A stretch of 64,000 nt of DNA, taken from positions 6,222,876 to 6,286,875 of the forward strand of contig BROE01000020.1 of NCBI GenBank assembly GCA_036571765.1, in the 5' to 3' direction. The first letter of the stretch is position 1; each line of letters begins with the position of its first letter. Position numbers and translations under genes: made by a program. The notes below the pieces were generated by a model. It did not search any database and was not told the origin of the DNA. It worked only from the letters and a program-made list of their open reading frames with translations. Below are positions 14,001-26,140 of the stretch, piece after piece. The DNA is from Plecoglossus altivelis. Taxonomy: Eukaryota; Chordata; Actinopteri; Osmeriformes; Plecoglossidae.

Positions 14001-15262
14001 CTCTCTCTCTCTCTCCCTCCCTGTCCCTCTCTTTCTCTCCCTCTCCCTCTCCCTCCCTGTCCCTCTCTTTCTCTCCCTCTCCCTCTCTCTCTCTACCTCT
14101 CCCTCCCTGTCCCTCTTTCTCTCCATATATATATATATCTACCTCTTCCTCCCTGTCCATCTCTTTCTCTCCCTCCCTCTCTCTCCCTCACTATCTCTAC
14201 CTCTCTCTCCTTGTCCGTCTCTCGTTCTCTCTCTCTCTCTCTCCGCCTCTCTCTCTCTTCCGCCCTCCACCCCTGTTTGCCTTAGGAAAGTGATTCACAC
14301 ACACATCCCTAGGCTGCCTTCATCCCTGCCTTTCTGGCTGTCTGGCCAGCAGCACAACTATTCCAAGCAGCTGCCTGTCTACCCCCAGACCAACACTTAT
14401 AACGCAACCGCTCACAAACACACACACACAAACCCACACACGCACACAGGTCCATAGATCCACAGCTGTTGATGTGACAAATCGTTTCAAAACATTCAAA
14501 AACACAGAAGGAGGTGCGAGGAGAGTTGAGTATGTTAGCTACTCCAGTGGCGGGTTAGAGAGTGGGTTTTTTCTGTAAGGTTATTTTAGGGTTGTTTGGG
14601 AAAATGTGAGGGACTAGAGGGAGAGCTAGGGTGTGCGTGACCCTTTCATTCATCTGCTGTTACAGAACCTGAACCCGGCAATTATGAAACAAACACATGA
14701 ATTGACTCTTCAGAACGACCAACGAAGGCAGGTCGGAAGTACAGGAATCCTTTACCATTACGGCTAATGGATTGGTGTTAAACACACTACAGAGTCATTA
14801 CATGGTGGAGCTGATCGTAAAGTGCCTTCCACTTAAAGGTAGGCACTGTTTTTTGAAAGGCCAGATGCCTGAAATAGCAGCTTGGTTCCTCGGTGCAGTG
14901 AGAGGAGCGTTACTCGATGTGTGTCTGTGACAACCTGCCCAGGATACGCTTGAACGTTCGAGCGTGAACGAGCTTGATGGTGTGAGGCTGAGATGTTCAT
15001 TACACCTTTACGACATACCGCTAGACCTAAGCTATACTCGACAGTGGAATGATTTCACCGGAGGCTCGAATTGTGAAACAGACACGTGCAGATGTACAGA
15101 AGAGCATAAGAAGAGCATCTTATAGGAAGTGATGTCATGGAAGAGGCATAGCTACCATGGTTCGTGTGGTTGGTGATCAAACGCGAGTAAGTGTACTGCA
15201 TCGGCAACGTGCTGATGACGCATATACATTGAGGCGGGGTGTGCGTTTGTGCATAAGATAGT

Positions 15263-15352
<90 letters not shown>

Positions 15353-17860
15353 CTGTTCCGCTGACAGTGAATAACTAGACAGAGAGGAGGTTTTTTTGAA
15401 TAGCCATGAGAGCGAACGATGGACCAACACAAGGCTCCAGGGACCCGCAGTGAGTTTCTGTTTCACGCAAACAGGTCAGCAACAACATGGATTCATGTTG
15501 GCCACTCTTCCCCACATCCAGCCCTCCTGCTGGATGTGAGGAAGGGTGGGGAAGGGATGTGGGTCTGCTCACCCAGCTGAGCACCGCAGCAAGACCTGGA
15601 ACACCCCCACCAGTTACCTCATCAAACCTCCTGGAGGAACACCTAGACTGGAGGCCAGTATCCCAGGGTCTGACCCCACTGACTGTCTGGAGATGGGAGG
15701 AGGATGAAGGGGTGGGGTCAGAGTGTGTGTATGTGTGCAGGGGGGGAGGGAGGGAGGGGGTGATGGTGGAGGGGGGGGGGGTTCAGTTTGCTTATCTTGA
15801 AAATCCTCCCAGTCACACACGGCAGCAGAGCACACCATGCTGCCCTAACAATGCCACACACTCCAGCTGGTATCCATGGCTACCACACCCCCATGATGCT
15901 CTCTACTTATACAAAGGGAAGGACATGGACACACACTCACATACGCGCACCTATACCCCTTCACACCCGCACCGATAGACAAACACACACACACAATCAC
16001 ACAAAAGGACCGGAGAGTAATATCCTTTCCAATCCCAGTAGATAAAGATGCAACAACAGGACCCTGGAGACAAACAGTGATGAAACGGTGATGAAACTGT
16101 GTTCCTGGAAGGTCACTGTGCTTTCTGGGAATAGGGGGCCTCTGTGTGCATCACCAGCAGCATAAATCTGTGTAAACACTGTTCCTCCAGTTTTTTTCTT
16201 CTCTATACTGATCTATTAGGCATGGCCTCTCTGGCTCCGTGGGGAGCTGTGTTTGCGTGGTAGCAATACAGAACCCTCCTTCCCCCCCCCCCTCCAGGAA
16301 GCTTCTAGAAGTGAAGACTGATAAGAACAACAGGCTCGGCACATCGATGACTTGGCTTCGCGCAGTCTCCCTCGTCGGGAACCGGATCTGTAGCCCCGAC
16401 ATCAGTGGAACCGACCGTAATAGTGGACGGAACGTTCAGGAACTCGTGATGTAGCTTCAGAGCAGAGCTGTCATCGTTTGGGTGGGCCTTCCAGTAAAGC
16501 GTGGTACGTTCCGGCGATGAAAGGTCTATAACCGATCGCTCACGCAATAAGAGGTTTGATGGACAATCGAAACCGATGAGAATCCCTCATGCCTCGCCCC
16601 CCTCCTCTCTCTCTCTCTCTTCAGGGGTGGAGCGAGCCAACCGCCTCCAACACACGCTCATGTAAAGTCACCCACTGCTACGCTAGCGACCGGTGCTACA
16701 CATCATTTACGACCGCTAGATTCAGTCCTGCACGATAATCTGCATGAGCATGACTGCCCATAACTTACTTATGTCCACAATCAACAACTCATGCTGACAC
16801 CATGATCTACAGTGGGTGTTTGTACTGTGTCAAACTGTGGCATTTAACATGATCTGCCAAGGCTGCATTATCACACTTCTCTTGGACTTCAGAATGTCAG
16901 GCGTTGCGAGGCGTTGGGTTCTAAAAAGAGGGAACTTATTCCGTCTGTGGGTTTCCAAATGAGGAACTAAAGTGGCTGCTATAAGAAGCAGGGCAGCGCT
17001 GATCGCTGCAGGACTGAAATCTCTCCGGTTGTCAGATATTCGCTGGGAGGCAGAGCCACACAGGGAGAAACCACACTGGTGGGAGAGGGAACAGGGGACT
17101 GCAGTAGGTGGGAGTGCTGTTATGGGATACAAAGCGGAAGGATCTCTTCTCAGCTTGTCCTGTTAGCTTCATCCGGACCTGAGAACTTTAGCGCGACCTT
17201 CACGGTTCTATATGAAGACACCCTCTGGGAGGTGGCAAACTGGAAAGCGTGCCCTTCATTTTAGGGTACGTGAGGTAAAACCATGGTGCCAAACTAAAAA
17301 CTCTGTGTGTGTCCTATTTCCTAAGCTGCATACCAGCGGAGCAGCCGGCACTGGAATAGACCTGTGAGTGTCAGAGTCCTTCTACAGTTTATCACCCGTT
17401 TGAGAGAGACGGATTCCTATTGATTTCCTGAGGTCTCAGGGCCTAAACAGTATATAACTGTGGAGCTGCTACAAAGACCAGCCAAAGAGAGACTCTGCAG
17501 TCTGACCACGTTACTCTCCGGCTTTTTCCGAGCTCTCCACGGTCCAAATGTGAGATCCCATTCCATCTGGAAAAAGACAATTATCCCAAGGTGGTACCTA
17601 GTTAATGGGATTCTGTTCTCTCCCCTTCGCAGCCAGTCTCGATGGTTAAATGAATAAAATATTCTTTCTGATTTGGAGCAAGGAGATTATGAGTGCGTTC
17701 AGGACGCGGATGAGGGCTGGTGACGTCGGAGCGGGGTGACTACAATGATCCAATTATGGAAGGATTGCACAGTAATTATTCTGCTGTCACTGAACAGATG
17801 CAATCATACATCGGAGGGCTTGATTTCAGGTGTGATTATGTGACATCGGTTAGATGTCAT

Positions 17861-17900
<40 letters not shown>

Positions 17901-20900
17901 GGAGAGAGAGAGAGCGAGAGAGGTGCAGGGTGTTTGGGGTGACCGGCCATTTTCTCCAGCTGAGTTGAACCCACACAGGGAGCTCTGATGGTGAGGTACC
18001 TGATGCTAACCACCACCTGACTCAGGCTGGATGACATCATGATAGTCTAGCCCAGATGAGCCAAGCAAACACCCCTCACAACAATCCCACACAGAAACAG
18101 AGACTTGACTTCCAGTAAGCACACACACACACACGGCTGCGGTCCAGTAGATACCAGCTGTGGCTAGTATGGCTGCAGCTGCTGTAATGAACAATCATTG
18201 ACCAAGGGGTTTGTGACCTGAGACCTCCCTATAGCTGTAATAATCGGCTTGGCTGGAAATTCATTTCGGGCACTTCAAAAGACAGCCTTCGCTTCTTTTA
18301 AGGTCTTAACAGGGGTGGCCTTTACGTGCACTGCAGGGGCTGGCGGGATTCTTAATGGTCCGGAGAGAGTAGAAACTGCTCCTTAAAAGCCCTGGATCAC
18401 TGTCACCATGAATCATGGCTGGAAGAAATGCCCTCAATCCAACCCCTCCTCCATACACATGTGCACCGAGTCCAATTCACATGCAGTCATCTCCTCAGCC
18501 TCACAAGCCCCTTCAGATCTGTGCCAAGGCTGGGCTTGGATGAGCTAGCTTGCTTCTCTCCATCTGACAGACTTCAAATCTGATCGGTCTCCCCACAGCC
18601 CGTTTTAATATCTTCTACTTAAAGCCTGAAGTCACCAGGGGGAAAAATCGCTATAATCTGACTCATAAAAAATACATGGAGGAGAAAAAACGTTCTAAAT
18701 AATGAACTCTTCTCTGCCCGGACCTTTATCCTGGGCACCGCCTCAGACATGAATTAATGAAGGCTGAATACATCAAACTGCTAGAATGAGACCTGTGTTT
18801 TAAAGTCACTGTTCTCTGGTTGTCTCTCCACATCCAAACAATTTGCCATGCAGAGCTTCCCCGCGGCCTCTGCTACCTGGTTGTGAGGTCCGTGCCCTGT
18901 CTGCTGACTCTGCAGATACAAGGCTGCTTACACAGTACGGAGACACTGCTGCACGCAAGCAACTGACAGTCCCCATGCAAAGGCTTCCAGACAAGACTTG
19001 CAGTCAGCATCGGGTGACTTCCTCTCTGGAATGGAAGGCACACAGTCAAGGCTTGGGTACGGTCCTCAGTGCCAAGTGTCCAAATGTGTGATTTGGCCGA
19101 ATCAGAGCCGGCTGTCGTCCCCAGATCTGCCTGCAGGGGGCCCCTGCATTGAGCAACGAAGCACCCTGTCTTACGCGGCCACACCCATGCAAACAAGCAC
19201 CGTGAGAATGCAGCCTCCAAACTACTGCAGCATCCAAACTACTGCAGCCTCCAATCTACTGCAGCCTCTAAACTACTGCAGCCTCCAAACTACAGCAGCC
19301 TCCCAAACTACAGCAGCCTCCCAAACTACAGCAGCCTCCCAAACTTCCATCCATCCATGAGCCTGAGGTCACAGCTGCACTCTGTCACCACACTAGACAA
19401 TGAAGCAGTCTGAAGAAGAGCTGATGTCTGGATCTCTGATCCCAGTCTCTCCACTGTTTCCACCAGGCCAGGAGGCCCAGAGCATGGATGAGAGGAGATA
19501 AACCTCTGGGAAAAACACGGTTGCACACAGCCATTCGTGCCACAAACTGTAATCAGTAGCAACTCCTAAGGTTTGCTTTGACTCTCCCTCTCTGTCATCC
19601 AACCCCATCCGAACCTCACACCCACAGAGTCCAAACAACAAGCATGTCACAGGCAGTAGTTAGACTTCGCGTGACTCATGGTATCCTGCAACCACGTACT
19701 CGCACACACTAACACACACCGCCAAATACACACACACATGCACACAGTAAAAACACCCACGTTAGAAGGAGCAGTAAAAGATGTGGCAGCAGATGGCCCA
19801 CAGACACTCCAAACTGGAGTCTCCTCAGGACTCGAGTACACAGTCTTCTGAAGCCGTTTCCTCGTTTGATCCCTTATTAGACCATGTTTGTCAGCTGACA
19901 AGTAAGTTTGGTGTCAGTTCTTACCGCCACAGCCTGCCTACTGTGGTAGAGGCAGGTGGGGGTCTGCCGAACCCCCGTGTGATGGAGACGAGGGCAGTGC
20001 AGCTGTCTGTAATGATACAGATTCATTTAGCAGGTGCTTTCTTCTGAAGCAGCGTCCACTGCAAGGGTTTGAATCTGTAACTGCTTGACCTGCTGTCGTG
20101 ATACTATACTATCCTGTGAAACATGGTGGAGGGGGGGGGGGAAGGGCGGGGGATTGCCTGGCCTGGGACTGCGTCAGATCTTCAGGTACTATAAAAGAAA
20201 GAAAGATTATTCACCAGCTGGGTCACCACATAAAGTCAAAGAAATACACTTATATTATCACGGCGAACGAGAAGCCTATTCTCAAAATAGCCTTTAAACG
20301 TGCGGGTCAGTAGTTTTGGTTGTTTGTTATAGAGAAAGAAACAGGGATAGAGACTGACATTACGTCAACGGCTGTTGCATCAATGTAACAGCACATCTAC
20401 GGCCTGCTCCAATGTGGTTGCGGTTCGCCAGAACGACCTCCAGAGGCCTTGTGTGTGTGCGCTGAGTGTGTGTGTGTGTGTGTGTGGTGTGTTATCTATA
20501 TATTATAATTATATATATATATTGAGTGAAGTGTGTTTCATTGTACAAAGTCACCTTATCATTTCAAAACTGCAGTCTCTAGACGTGTTCATTTTGTAGT
20601 CCAGAGAAGTGCGGAGACAAGGGCCACATTAACTGTCCATTTCAAGAACATGGGTTTTTCAGCACAAAACAACAAGTAAATAAACAAATGTATAAACATG
20701 TAAAACCTGTCTATAGTACTACATGTATATTGTACATATGTAATAATGTACTCACTTAATGCAGTACTACTGANNNNNNNNNNNNNNNNNNNNNNNNNNN
20801 NNNNNNNNNNNNNNNNNNNNNNNNNNNNNNNNNNNNNNNNNNNNNNNNNNNNNNNNNNNNNNNNNNNNNNNNNNNNNNNNNNNNNNNNNNNNNNNNNNNN

Positions 20901-23438
20901 NNNNNNNNNNNNNNNNNNNNNNNNNNNNNNNNNNNNNNNNNNNNNNNNNNNNNNNNNNNNNNNNNNNNNNNNNNNNNNNNNNNNNNNNNNNNNNNNNNNN
21001 NNNNNNNNNNNNNNNNNNNNNNNNNNNNNNNNNNNNNNNNNNNNNNNNNNNNNNNNNNNNNNNNNNNNNNNNNNNNNNNNNNNNNNNNNNNNNNNNNNNN
21101 NNNNNNNNNNNNNNNNNNNNNNNNNNNNNNNNNNNNNNNNNNNNNNNNNNNNNNNNNNNNNNNNNNNNNNNNNNNNNNNNNNNNNNNNNNNNNNNNNNNN
21201 NNNNNNNNNNNNNNNNNNNNNNNNNNNNNNNNNNNNNNNNNNNNNNTTCACCAAACACAAACAGTACTACATGTACTACATGTATATGTACATAGTACTA
21301 CATGTATATGTACATAGTACTACATGTACTACATCTACTATGCAGTACTACTGTGCAACTGTACACAGAAAGAACTGATACTGTCCCAGGTGGAAGATAT
21401 CTGTACCTACCAGCTTAGGTCGAAAGTGTATTCAAGACCTGTGTTCATACACAGCTTTTCTATGGCAAAATTCAAGTGTGGGAGAGAGGCAGACAGTTAT
21501 TTTCCGACAGGAAACTGTATTTGGTGTGTAAACACTGATACCAATCACATAACCTACCTGTGTAAACTGTCCCCTAGTCAGAAGCCACAGTTAGCCATAG
21601 TTCGGGCTGATAACCTTATAGTTCATAGTAAACATGATTACCTATTCATGCTGCTCTTCGTACAACGCCTGGAGCAGTTGCAGAACTCAACAACATCTCC
21701 TTCTTCTGAACACCGTGTAACACCGTGTGTGAGCTCAAAGCACTAGTTCTTCTAGGTTTGCCCCTGGAAAGGTGTTTTACAACGAAGCACCTCAGAATGA
21801 CCTCTTTGGATTCTGGGCTAAAGGGCTAGCATGCCATTTAGAGTCAGGCCCTGGGGAACTTTCACACCTTGTAGCTCAGGCAACCTAACGCTGGGTCAGA
21901 GGCAGCCAGTCCTTTTAAAGGGATTCACATCTCCGATTCATGCATAAGTGGCTTTAGTCTTTTGGTAAACTTGTTAAGTGGTCTGGCTCTTTCTTTGCGA
22001 GCACATTTAAACACTTCATTCCACCTACACAGCTGGATTGGCTTCATCCACTCTGCATGTCCTCGACTGAACCTGGGGGAAACTAACCAACATGTCTATT
22101 TTCTTCTTGATTTTGATGTATTTGACAGACTTATATTACTATTCTTGACAATAAAGATTTGGGCGTGTGCAGGACCTTCAAGTAATCCTAATCTCATAAT
22201 CGTTTTTAATCAAAAGAATTAAGTGTACGTTTCTGGAATTCTACAAGAAAGTTCAACATAGAGAACAAGAACAGAATGCCAACCAGGAATCACAGAAGAT
22301 AATGTTCTATGTGTTCCCTGTTTTCAAAAAAGAGCATTTGTACTTTGAGAACCCAAGAACACGCTGCTTACATTAAATGAATCCAAGTCTATTAACCGTG
22401 AGAGACGAGGTTCACGGTGAACTGCTTTCCCGTGCACTTAGCTCCCCTGTCCTTTATTTGATAAAAATTGGATTAACTAGATTCTAGAACGCGTCGTTAC
22501 CATACTTCCTCGGAGTGGGAAAAATACAACTCGTTCCTCTGTTGGAGCTATTGGTAGGTCCATGCACTGACATTCACAAAAGGTGACCTTTCCCATTCTG
22601 AACTATCTGACTGCAACTCCTCACTATCTTTCCTCACACGATCCTATTTCTGTTTCTCGTACTCTGTATTTTCTAGGTCAAATGTGACTTTTTCCGCGTT
22701 ATTCCCAAAGGTGTGGTATTTTGCTGAATTAGTTCTCTGTCGCTGTGGCTCTGCTTGCTCAGTGAGACGCTGTCACATCTGTCTTCTCACAGTGAGTAGG
22801 GGCCTTCACATGTATCACTGCCCACCCAGCAGCCCTGTCGCTGGGGGAGGGAGGCAGGGTAGAGGGGGTGAGGGTAGCTCCAACTCTTATGGAGCCAAAT
22901 AAAAATCTTTCTTTATGGACACAAAAGTGACTGTGATGGTGACAAGAGATAATAGCCACTACAGTTAAACCTAACAGCTTTTCAACACTGGGGACGTTGC
23001 TGTCATTACGCAACTTCAAACGAAATGCAATTTCAACTCTGACTGTAGCGAGAAACCGAAAGAGATAAGTTGGCGATATCCAGTTCTTGTTACTGCGTCG
23101 TCGTCTTCACCCACGGACAAACATATACAATTCCCCCGTACACAAAGACGTGCACTTACAATTCTGCCCCTACACTTGTGATTACATAACAGACAGGCCC
23201 AAAAGAATACAGTCAACTCCTGAACTCTAAAACTGAAAACAACTGACAAAAGAAATCTGACAACACAGCAGAAGTGGAGATGTGCTTGGAACATAAATTC
23301 AGAAAGGAATACCAATGGGACAGTTTGAAATAGCATAACATGTTGAACAACAGGGCCAAGCTCGCACCAGATGACTGCTTTTATCAGCTAAACAATTTAT
23401 TTTCTCCTGACTGTCCTGAAGAAGATAAGAGAAGGGAG

Positions 23439-23496
<58 letters not shown>

Positions 23497-24188
23497 TGGG
23501 TGAGGGTATGTTTGATGGATCTCAGCACTGCAGAGTAGAAGTGTGTCTATATATTCTACCAATGGAGAGGTGCTCTGAATGATAAACATTCAAATAAGAT
23601 TTCTCTCAGTGGGGGAAAAGCACACGGATTTAGCCAATAAATTAGTATGTCAAACCAATTCCGGATCTCAATTACCATGTTGCAGTTATCAGCAATTATG
23701 GCAGACAAGTAATAGTCAGACAAGCAGTGATTAACATGATATTAATTGAAAACAAGGTAATTATATAAATATATTATTTTCTTGAGGTTACGCGTGTAAT
23801 ACCGGAATAATTACGCATGACTCGTACTAATCAGTTAGCCAGTCAATCACCTTTTAGCTTCACAGGGGCATAACATTTTAGAAACCAACAACCAGTGGAA
23901 CAGATATTATGATGACCAGTTTCCTTACCAGGTAGATTACATGATTTTAATGTATTATTACATTGCTGGTTACGGTTATCAAACCGTTGCCATTGCCTGT
24001 GTTAAAACGAGACGTAATATGTCAACACAGACATGAATGTTGCCCAATACCCCAAAGGAAAACAGCATACCCAGTAAAAGCAGTTTCACTTCCCTCGCTG
24101 CTTTCTCTCCGTCCTCTCGGAGGTTTTTATCAATCATCTTTGATCTCTCCGCGGCCGCTTTATCTTCTGCACTCACTGTGCAACCCAT
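3179..24188 (-). CDS. gnai2: G protein alpha-i2 subunit, first three coding exons (3' part beyond left edge)
   Basis: This gene encodes the inhibitory heterotrimeric G-protein alpha subunit, a membrane-anchored GTPase that couples receptors to inhibition of adenylyl cyclase. Coding exons on the minus strand are 24071-24188 (118 bp), 3597-3639 (43 bp) and 3179-3320 (142 bp). These lengths and the 1/2 phase pattern are those of the GNAI family. Exon 1 begins [16 protein letters not shown], with the Gly2 myristoylation and Cys3 palmitoylation sites, and runs to VKLLLL-G. Exon 2 completes the P-loop GAGESGKS and continues STIVKQM. Exon 3 carries [16 protein letters not shown] and ends SDAARA. Exon 1 is closest to the alpha-i2 paralogue as I know it. 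Intron 1 is 20.4 kb. The switch regions and C-terminus are not in the window. Position downstream of slc38a3 agrees with human SLC38A3-GNAI2. The exon 1 end is the start codon; the transcription start was not placed. Confidence 0.94.
4509..4600. repeat. GGGA/GGAG-rich simple repeat
   Basis: A purine-only tract of repeated gggagg and aaggaggg motifs in gnai2 intron 1. It is a low-complexity region with no coding signal. Confidence 0.85.
6329..6420. repeat. 15-bp purine-rich tandem repeat
   Basis: Repeated units of ggagagagactagag follow a (GGGA) run and extend to about 6420. It lies in gnai2 intron 1. Confidence 0.85.
7634..7700. repeat. CCCTCCCT simple repeat
   Basis: A pyrimidine-only tract of ccctccct units in gnai2 intron 1. 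Confidence 0.85.
8046..8222. repeat. (GA)n followed by (GACA)n microsatellite
   Basis: A compound tract: GA dinucleotides to about 8160, then GACA tetranucleotides to about 8220. The long open frames here on both strands are products of the repeat (for example Arg-Glu or Leu-Ser alternation), not genes. Confidence 0.95.
9533..9577. repeat. (CA)n microsatellite
   Basis: About 22 uninterrupted CA units in gnai2 intron 1. Confidence 0.95.
10446..10639. repeat. 12-bp minisatellite, about 16 copies
   Basis: Tandem units of ctgcctaacagt, with ctacctaacagt and ctgtctaacagt variants. Because 12 is a multiple of three the array stays open in several frames, producing misleading periodic ORFs. Confidence 0.95.
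10961..11014. repeat. (TGCC)n microsatellite
   Basis: About 13 tandem cctg tetranucleotides in gnai2 intron 1. Confidence 0.95.
12639..12737. repeat. (CT)n / tctctgtcat repeat
   Basis: CT dinucleotides interspersed with gtcattctct units, low complexity. Confidence 0.9.
13486..13587. repeat. GGGAGA-rich simple repeat
   Basis: A purine-only stretch of ggga and gagaggg motifs in gnai2 intron 1. Confidence 0.85.
13995..14265. repeat. CT/CCCT-rich pyrimidine tract, ~270 bp
   Basis: A long tract of ctctctct, ccctgtccctctctt and similar motifs, with a short (AT)n insert near 14125-14140. Open frames over it are Ser/Leu/Pro-rich repeat artefacts. Confidence 0.9.
15265..15349. repeat. (GT)n microsatellite, ~42 units
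   Basis: The longest pure dinucleotide array of the window, in gnai2 intron 1. Confidence 0.95.
17863..17922. repeat. (GA)n microsatellite
   Basis: GA units with gggaga interruptions in gnai2 intron 1. Confidence 0.95.
18400..18810. repeat. Non-coding block A, collinear with a block upstream of gnai2 exon 1
   Basis: This intronic block shares an ordered series of motifs, in the same orientation, with 25440-26140. They include atggctg-ggaag near the start, aacccctcctc, the 16-mer agtccaattcacatgc, ccttcagat/cctttcagat, gactcataaaaaa followed by catggaggagaa, gcccggacct, and gaatgagacctg. Coding potential is poor. Block A lies 5.3 kb downstream of gnai2 exon 1. It may be a paired conserved regulatory element or an old local duplication. 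Confidence 0.75.
19209..19345. repeat. ~16-bp tandem repeat (ctactgcagcctccaaa type)
   Basis: Repeated cagcctccaaactactg / cagcctcccaaactaca units, about eight copies, in gnai2 intron 1. Confidence 0.9.
20019..20095 (+). mobile_element. Degenerate copy of a dispersed teleost repeat tail
   Basis: The stretch carries attcatttagcaggtgctt, then a diverged atccaaagcgac-like part, then ggtttgaatctgtaactgct. This resembles the very common fish element tail with the cattta-gcaga-cgctttt-atccaaagcgac motif and a later ttgaacctgcaacc motif. The identification rests on remembered motif order only; family and ends are uncertain. Confidence 0.5.
20774..21246. other. Assembly gap (473 N)
   Basis: A run of N bases. 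Both flanks are AT-rich and share gcagtactactg and tacatgtatat-type words, so the gap probably interrupts a repeat array. Any open frame across it is meaningless. Confidence 0.99.
21260..21345. repeat. ATGTAC-rich palindromic repeat flanking the gap
   Basis: Repeated agtactacatgta and catgtatatgtaca words, locally self-complementary. Related words occur at 20716-20770 on the other side of the gap. Confidence 0.85.
23443..23492. repeat. (GA)n microsatellite
   Basis: About 25 uninterrupted GA units inside gnai2 intron 1, 0.6 kb from exon 1. Confidence 0.95.
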
Positions 24189-25439
24189 TGCTCCAAAAGC
24201 GCGCCCTGGAGACTTGCACAAAAAGCCTGCAATGGTTGGTTTTTATTGTTTAATATGCTAAGGAAAAATTGACAATACGACGTCCCCCCTGTCTCCTTCG
24301 AGAGGCAAAAATGTTCGTAGTTCAATCAATCAATTCAGTAAATTCAGACTTCGCGGAGAGTCTCTTGTCGGAATCATGAAAGTTAATACCACAAACGGTG
24401 TCCTTTTTGTGCGGAATCAGAGGATGCTAAAGACTACCTTAAAGGCGACAGAAAGTAACTTTACTAAATCGCATTACTAGGAATCAATCATGGCCTATAC
24501 AGTCGTATGTACACCGATAATAATCCAGTCTGTCGGTGTGTTCCGTTTAAAATGAAGGTAACGAGGTCAGCCTAATATTATGTCTCCCAATCAATTCGCT
24601 GTGCTCCAAGTCTGTACACAGTAACCTACACTATCAGTCGACTCGAAGATCTCTGTTGGTCAGTCCAACCAGACGTTCTCCGCGGCGTCGGCTACCATAA
24701 AGTATCCTCCTCCTATTGGCCTGGATAGGCAGTGGTAGTTTTCGTAGGCTGTCACCCCTTCGAGAGCGCTGTGAAGATCTGCTGCAAATGTAGAAAGTAA
24801 CCAACACTCATAGAGGCAGATTCCAGACTCAGATTCAGCCTATAAACCTCTCGCCATGCCCATCTGCCTTTTAGAAACTTAAGAAGGGTCAGCGTGAGAA
24901 TATCTAGCAACAAAGCACTAGAGAAAATACAGTCCATTATAAAGGCTTCTGTTGTTACTGGAATTTTTTGGGAATCGTATCCTACACAGGGAATACATAA
25001 GGTGAAGAAAATGTTATGTAATAGAAGCACAATGTTCACAATAATAGCAAATATCATGTAATACTGGAATGGACGTTATATCTTCAAGACAAAAGCACAC
25101 CAATTCAACGCCAAGTAATCGTCACGTTGAACTCTCGATGAGCACTGCAGGTTATTTAGCCTTTATCCTCCCAGAAATGGTCAAGCGTATTGACTGCGCC
25201 CTCGTGTGTGTGAGAAACGAATCTCGCTCTAAAAGATGAATGGAGGAACCCTTTAATGCACGTTGCAAACAAAATACGAAAATAGTGGACTTAGGGCTGC
25301 TGTGTATTTCGTGAATGAAAAGAGTTATTGGATTAAAACGTGATGAAATCATTTCACCCTGAATCGTTTTACATTCAGATAAGACATAACTGGAACATGG
25401 CATTTTTTTTTCACCTCGCTATGCCTGAACGGACCTGCA
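24189..25439 (-). promoter_or_regulatory. gnai2 5' UTR and upstream region
   Basis: This is sequence immediately upstream of the gnai2 start codon on the minus strand. It includes GC-rich patches around exon 1 (a GCGGCCGC site lies in the coding exon) and a CCAAT box on the minus strand near 24712-24717 (tcctattggc on the plus strand). No TATA box is evident at a useful distance. The transcription start and any non-coding first exon cannot be fixed from sequence alone. A hydrophobic open frame at 24752-25057 is not recognisable and was not called. Confidence 0.4.
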
Positions 25440-26140
25440 TCCTTCATGTCATGGCTGTGGAAGGTTGCCCCAATCCTAACCCCTCCTCTCCGTACTATGA
25501 CTCCACACCATGATCTAGGTCTCAGACATACACCTGCAGTCCAATTCACATGCTATGATTCCATGCCCACGCTCTCAGCCATCTCAGCTAAAAGAAGAAG
25601 CAGCCCTTTCAGATTCTCATGCTGGCCCAAGGTGGGGCTCTCCACGCGAATGAGCTGATTCTGTTGTGCTTGTGCTCTCCATCTTGACTGATGGTAGTCG
25701 TGTGCGATAGAGATATGTGCTGTGTGTGTGAGTTTGTTGCGGTCTCCCCTAGCTCGTGAGTGCCCGTCGTTAATATCTATCTATGTGCTTAGAATGGTGG
25801 TGTGTGTGTCTCGTGAGGTTTACTTTTAACCTCACAGTCCATTTGATCACCAGGGTTAGTGTGGGAATGAGTGGAATCACCTGACTTAACAAAACTGGAG
25901 TATCGCTTCCGTTTATGAATGATGCTCCTTTAGAGACTCATAAAAAAACATGGAGGAGAACACAACGTTGGTCTAGATCATGCAGTAATGTAGACAGCTT
26001 CTTCTCTTGCCCGGACCTGTTATGCCCTGGTGAAATACGGTGCGACCGCACACGAAACACGATAGTGAAACTAGCTCAAACTGAAGGTGCTCGAATCATC
26101 AGAAGACAACTGCCATAGAATGAGACCTGGGTGTTCTAGA
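25440..26140. repeat. Non-coding block B, collinear with gnai2 intronic block A
   Basis: This is the partner of 18400-18810, about 1.3-1.9 kb upstream of the gnai2 start codon. Shared landmarks in order are atggctgtggaag, aacccctcctc, agtccaattcacatgc, cctttcagat, gctctccatct, gactcataaaaaa with catggaggagaa, gcccggacct and gaatgagacctg. Block B is longer, mainly through insertions between the shared words (for example 25650-25900). There is no coding signal. Confidence 0.75.

Larger units (their letters stand above)
3640..24070 (-). other. gnai2 intron 1, 20.4 kb, repeat-rich, with an assembly gap
   Basis: This is the first intron of gnai2, bounded by donor gtatgc (after exon 1) and acceptor tgcag (before exon 2). 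I see no other gene in it on either strand. Long open frames inside it sit on simple repeats such as (GA)n, (CT)n, (CA)n and a 12-bp array. It holds the N gap, a degenerate dispersed repeat near 20.05 kb and a non-coding block near 18.4-18.8 kb that has a partner upstream of exon 1. Between listed repeats the sequence shows nothing I can name. Confidence 0.8.

Noticed and set aside
13915..14457. 180-residue plus-strand Ser/Leu-rich frame
   Set aside because: Entirely a product of the CT-rich simple repeat.
24752..25057. Hydrophobic 101-residue minus-strand open frame upstream of gnai2 exon 1
   Set aside because: It matches no family I know, has AT-rich composition and overlaps probable promoter sequence; hydrophobic frames arise by chance in AT-rich DNA.
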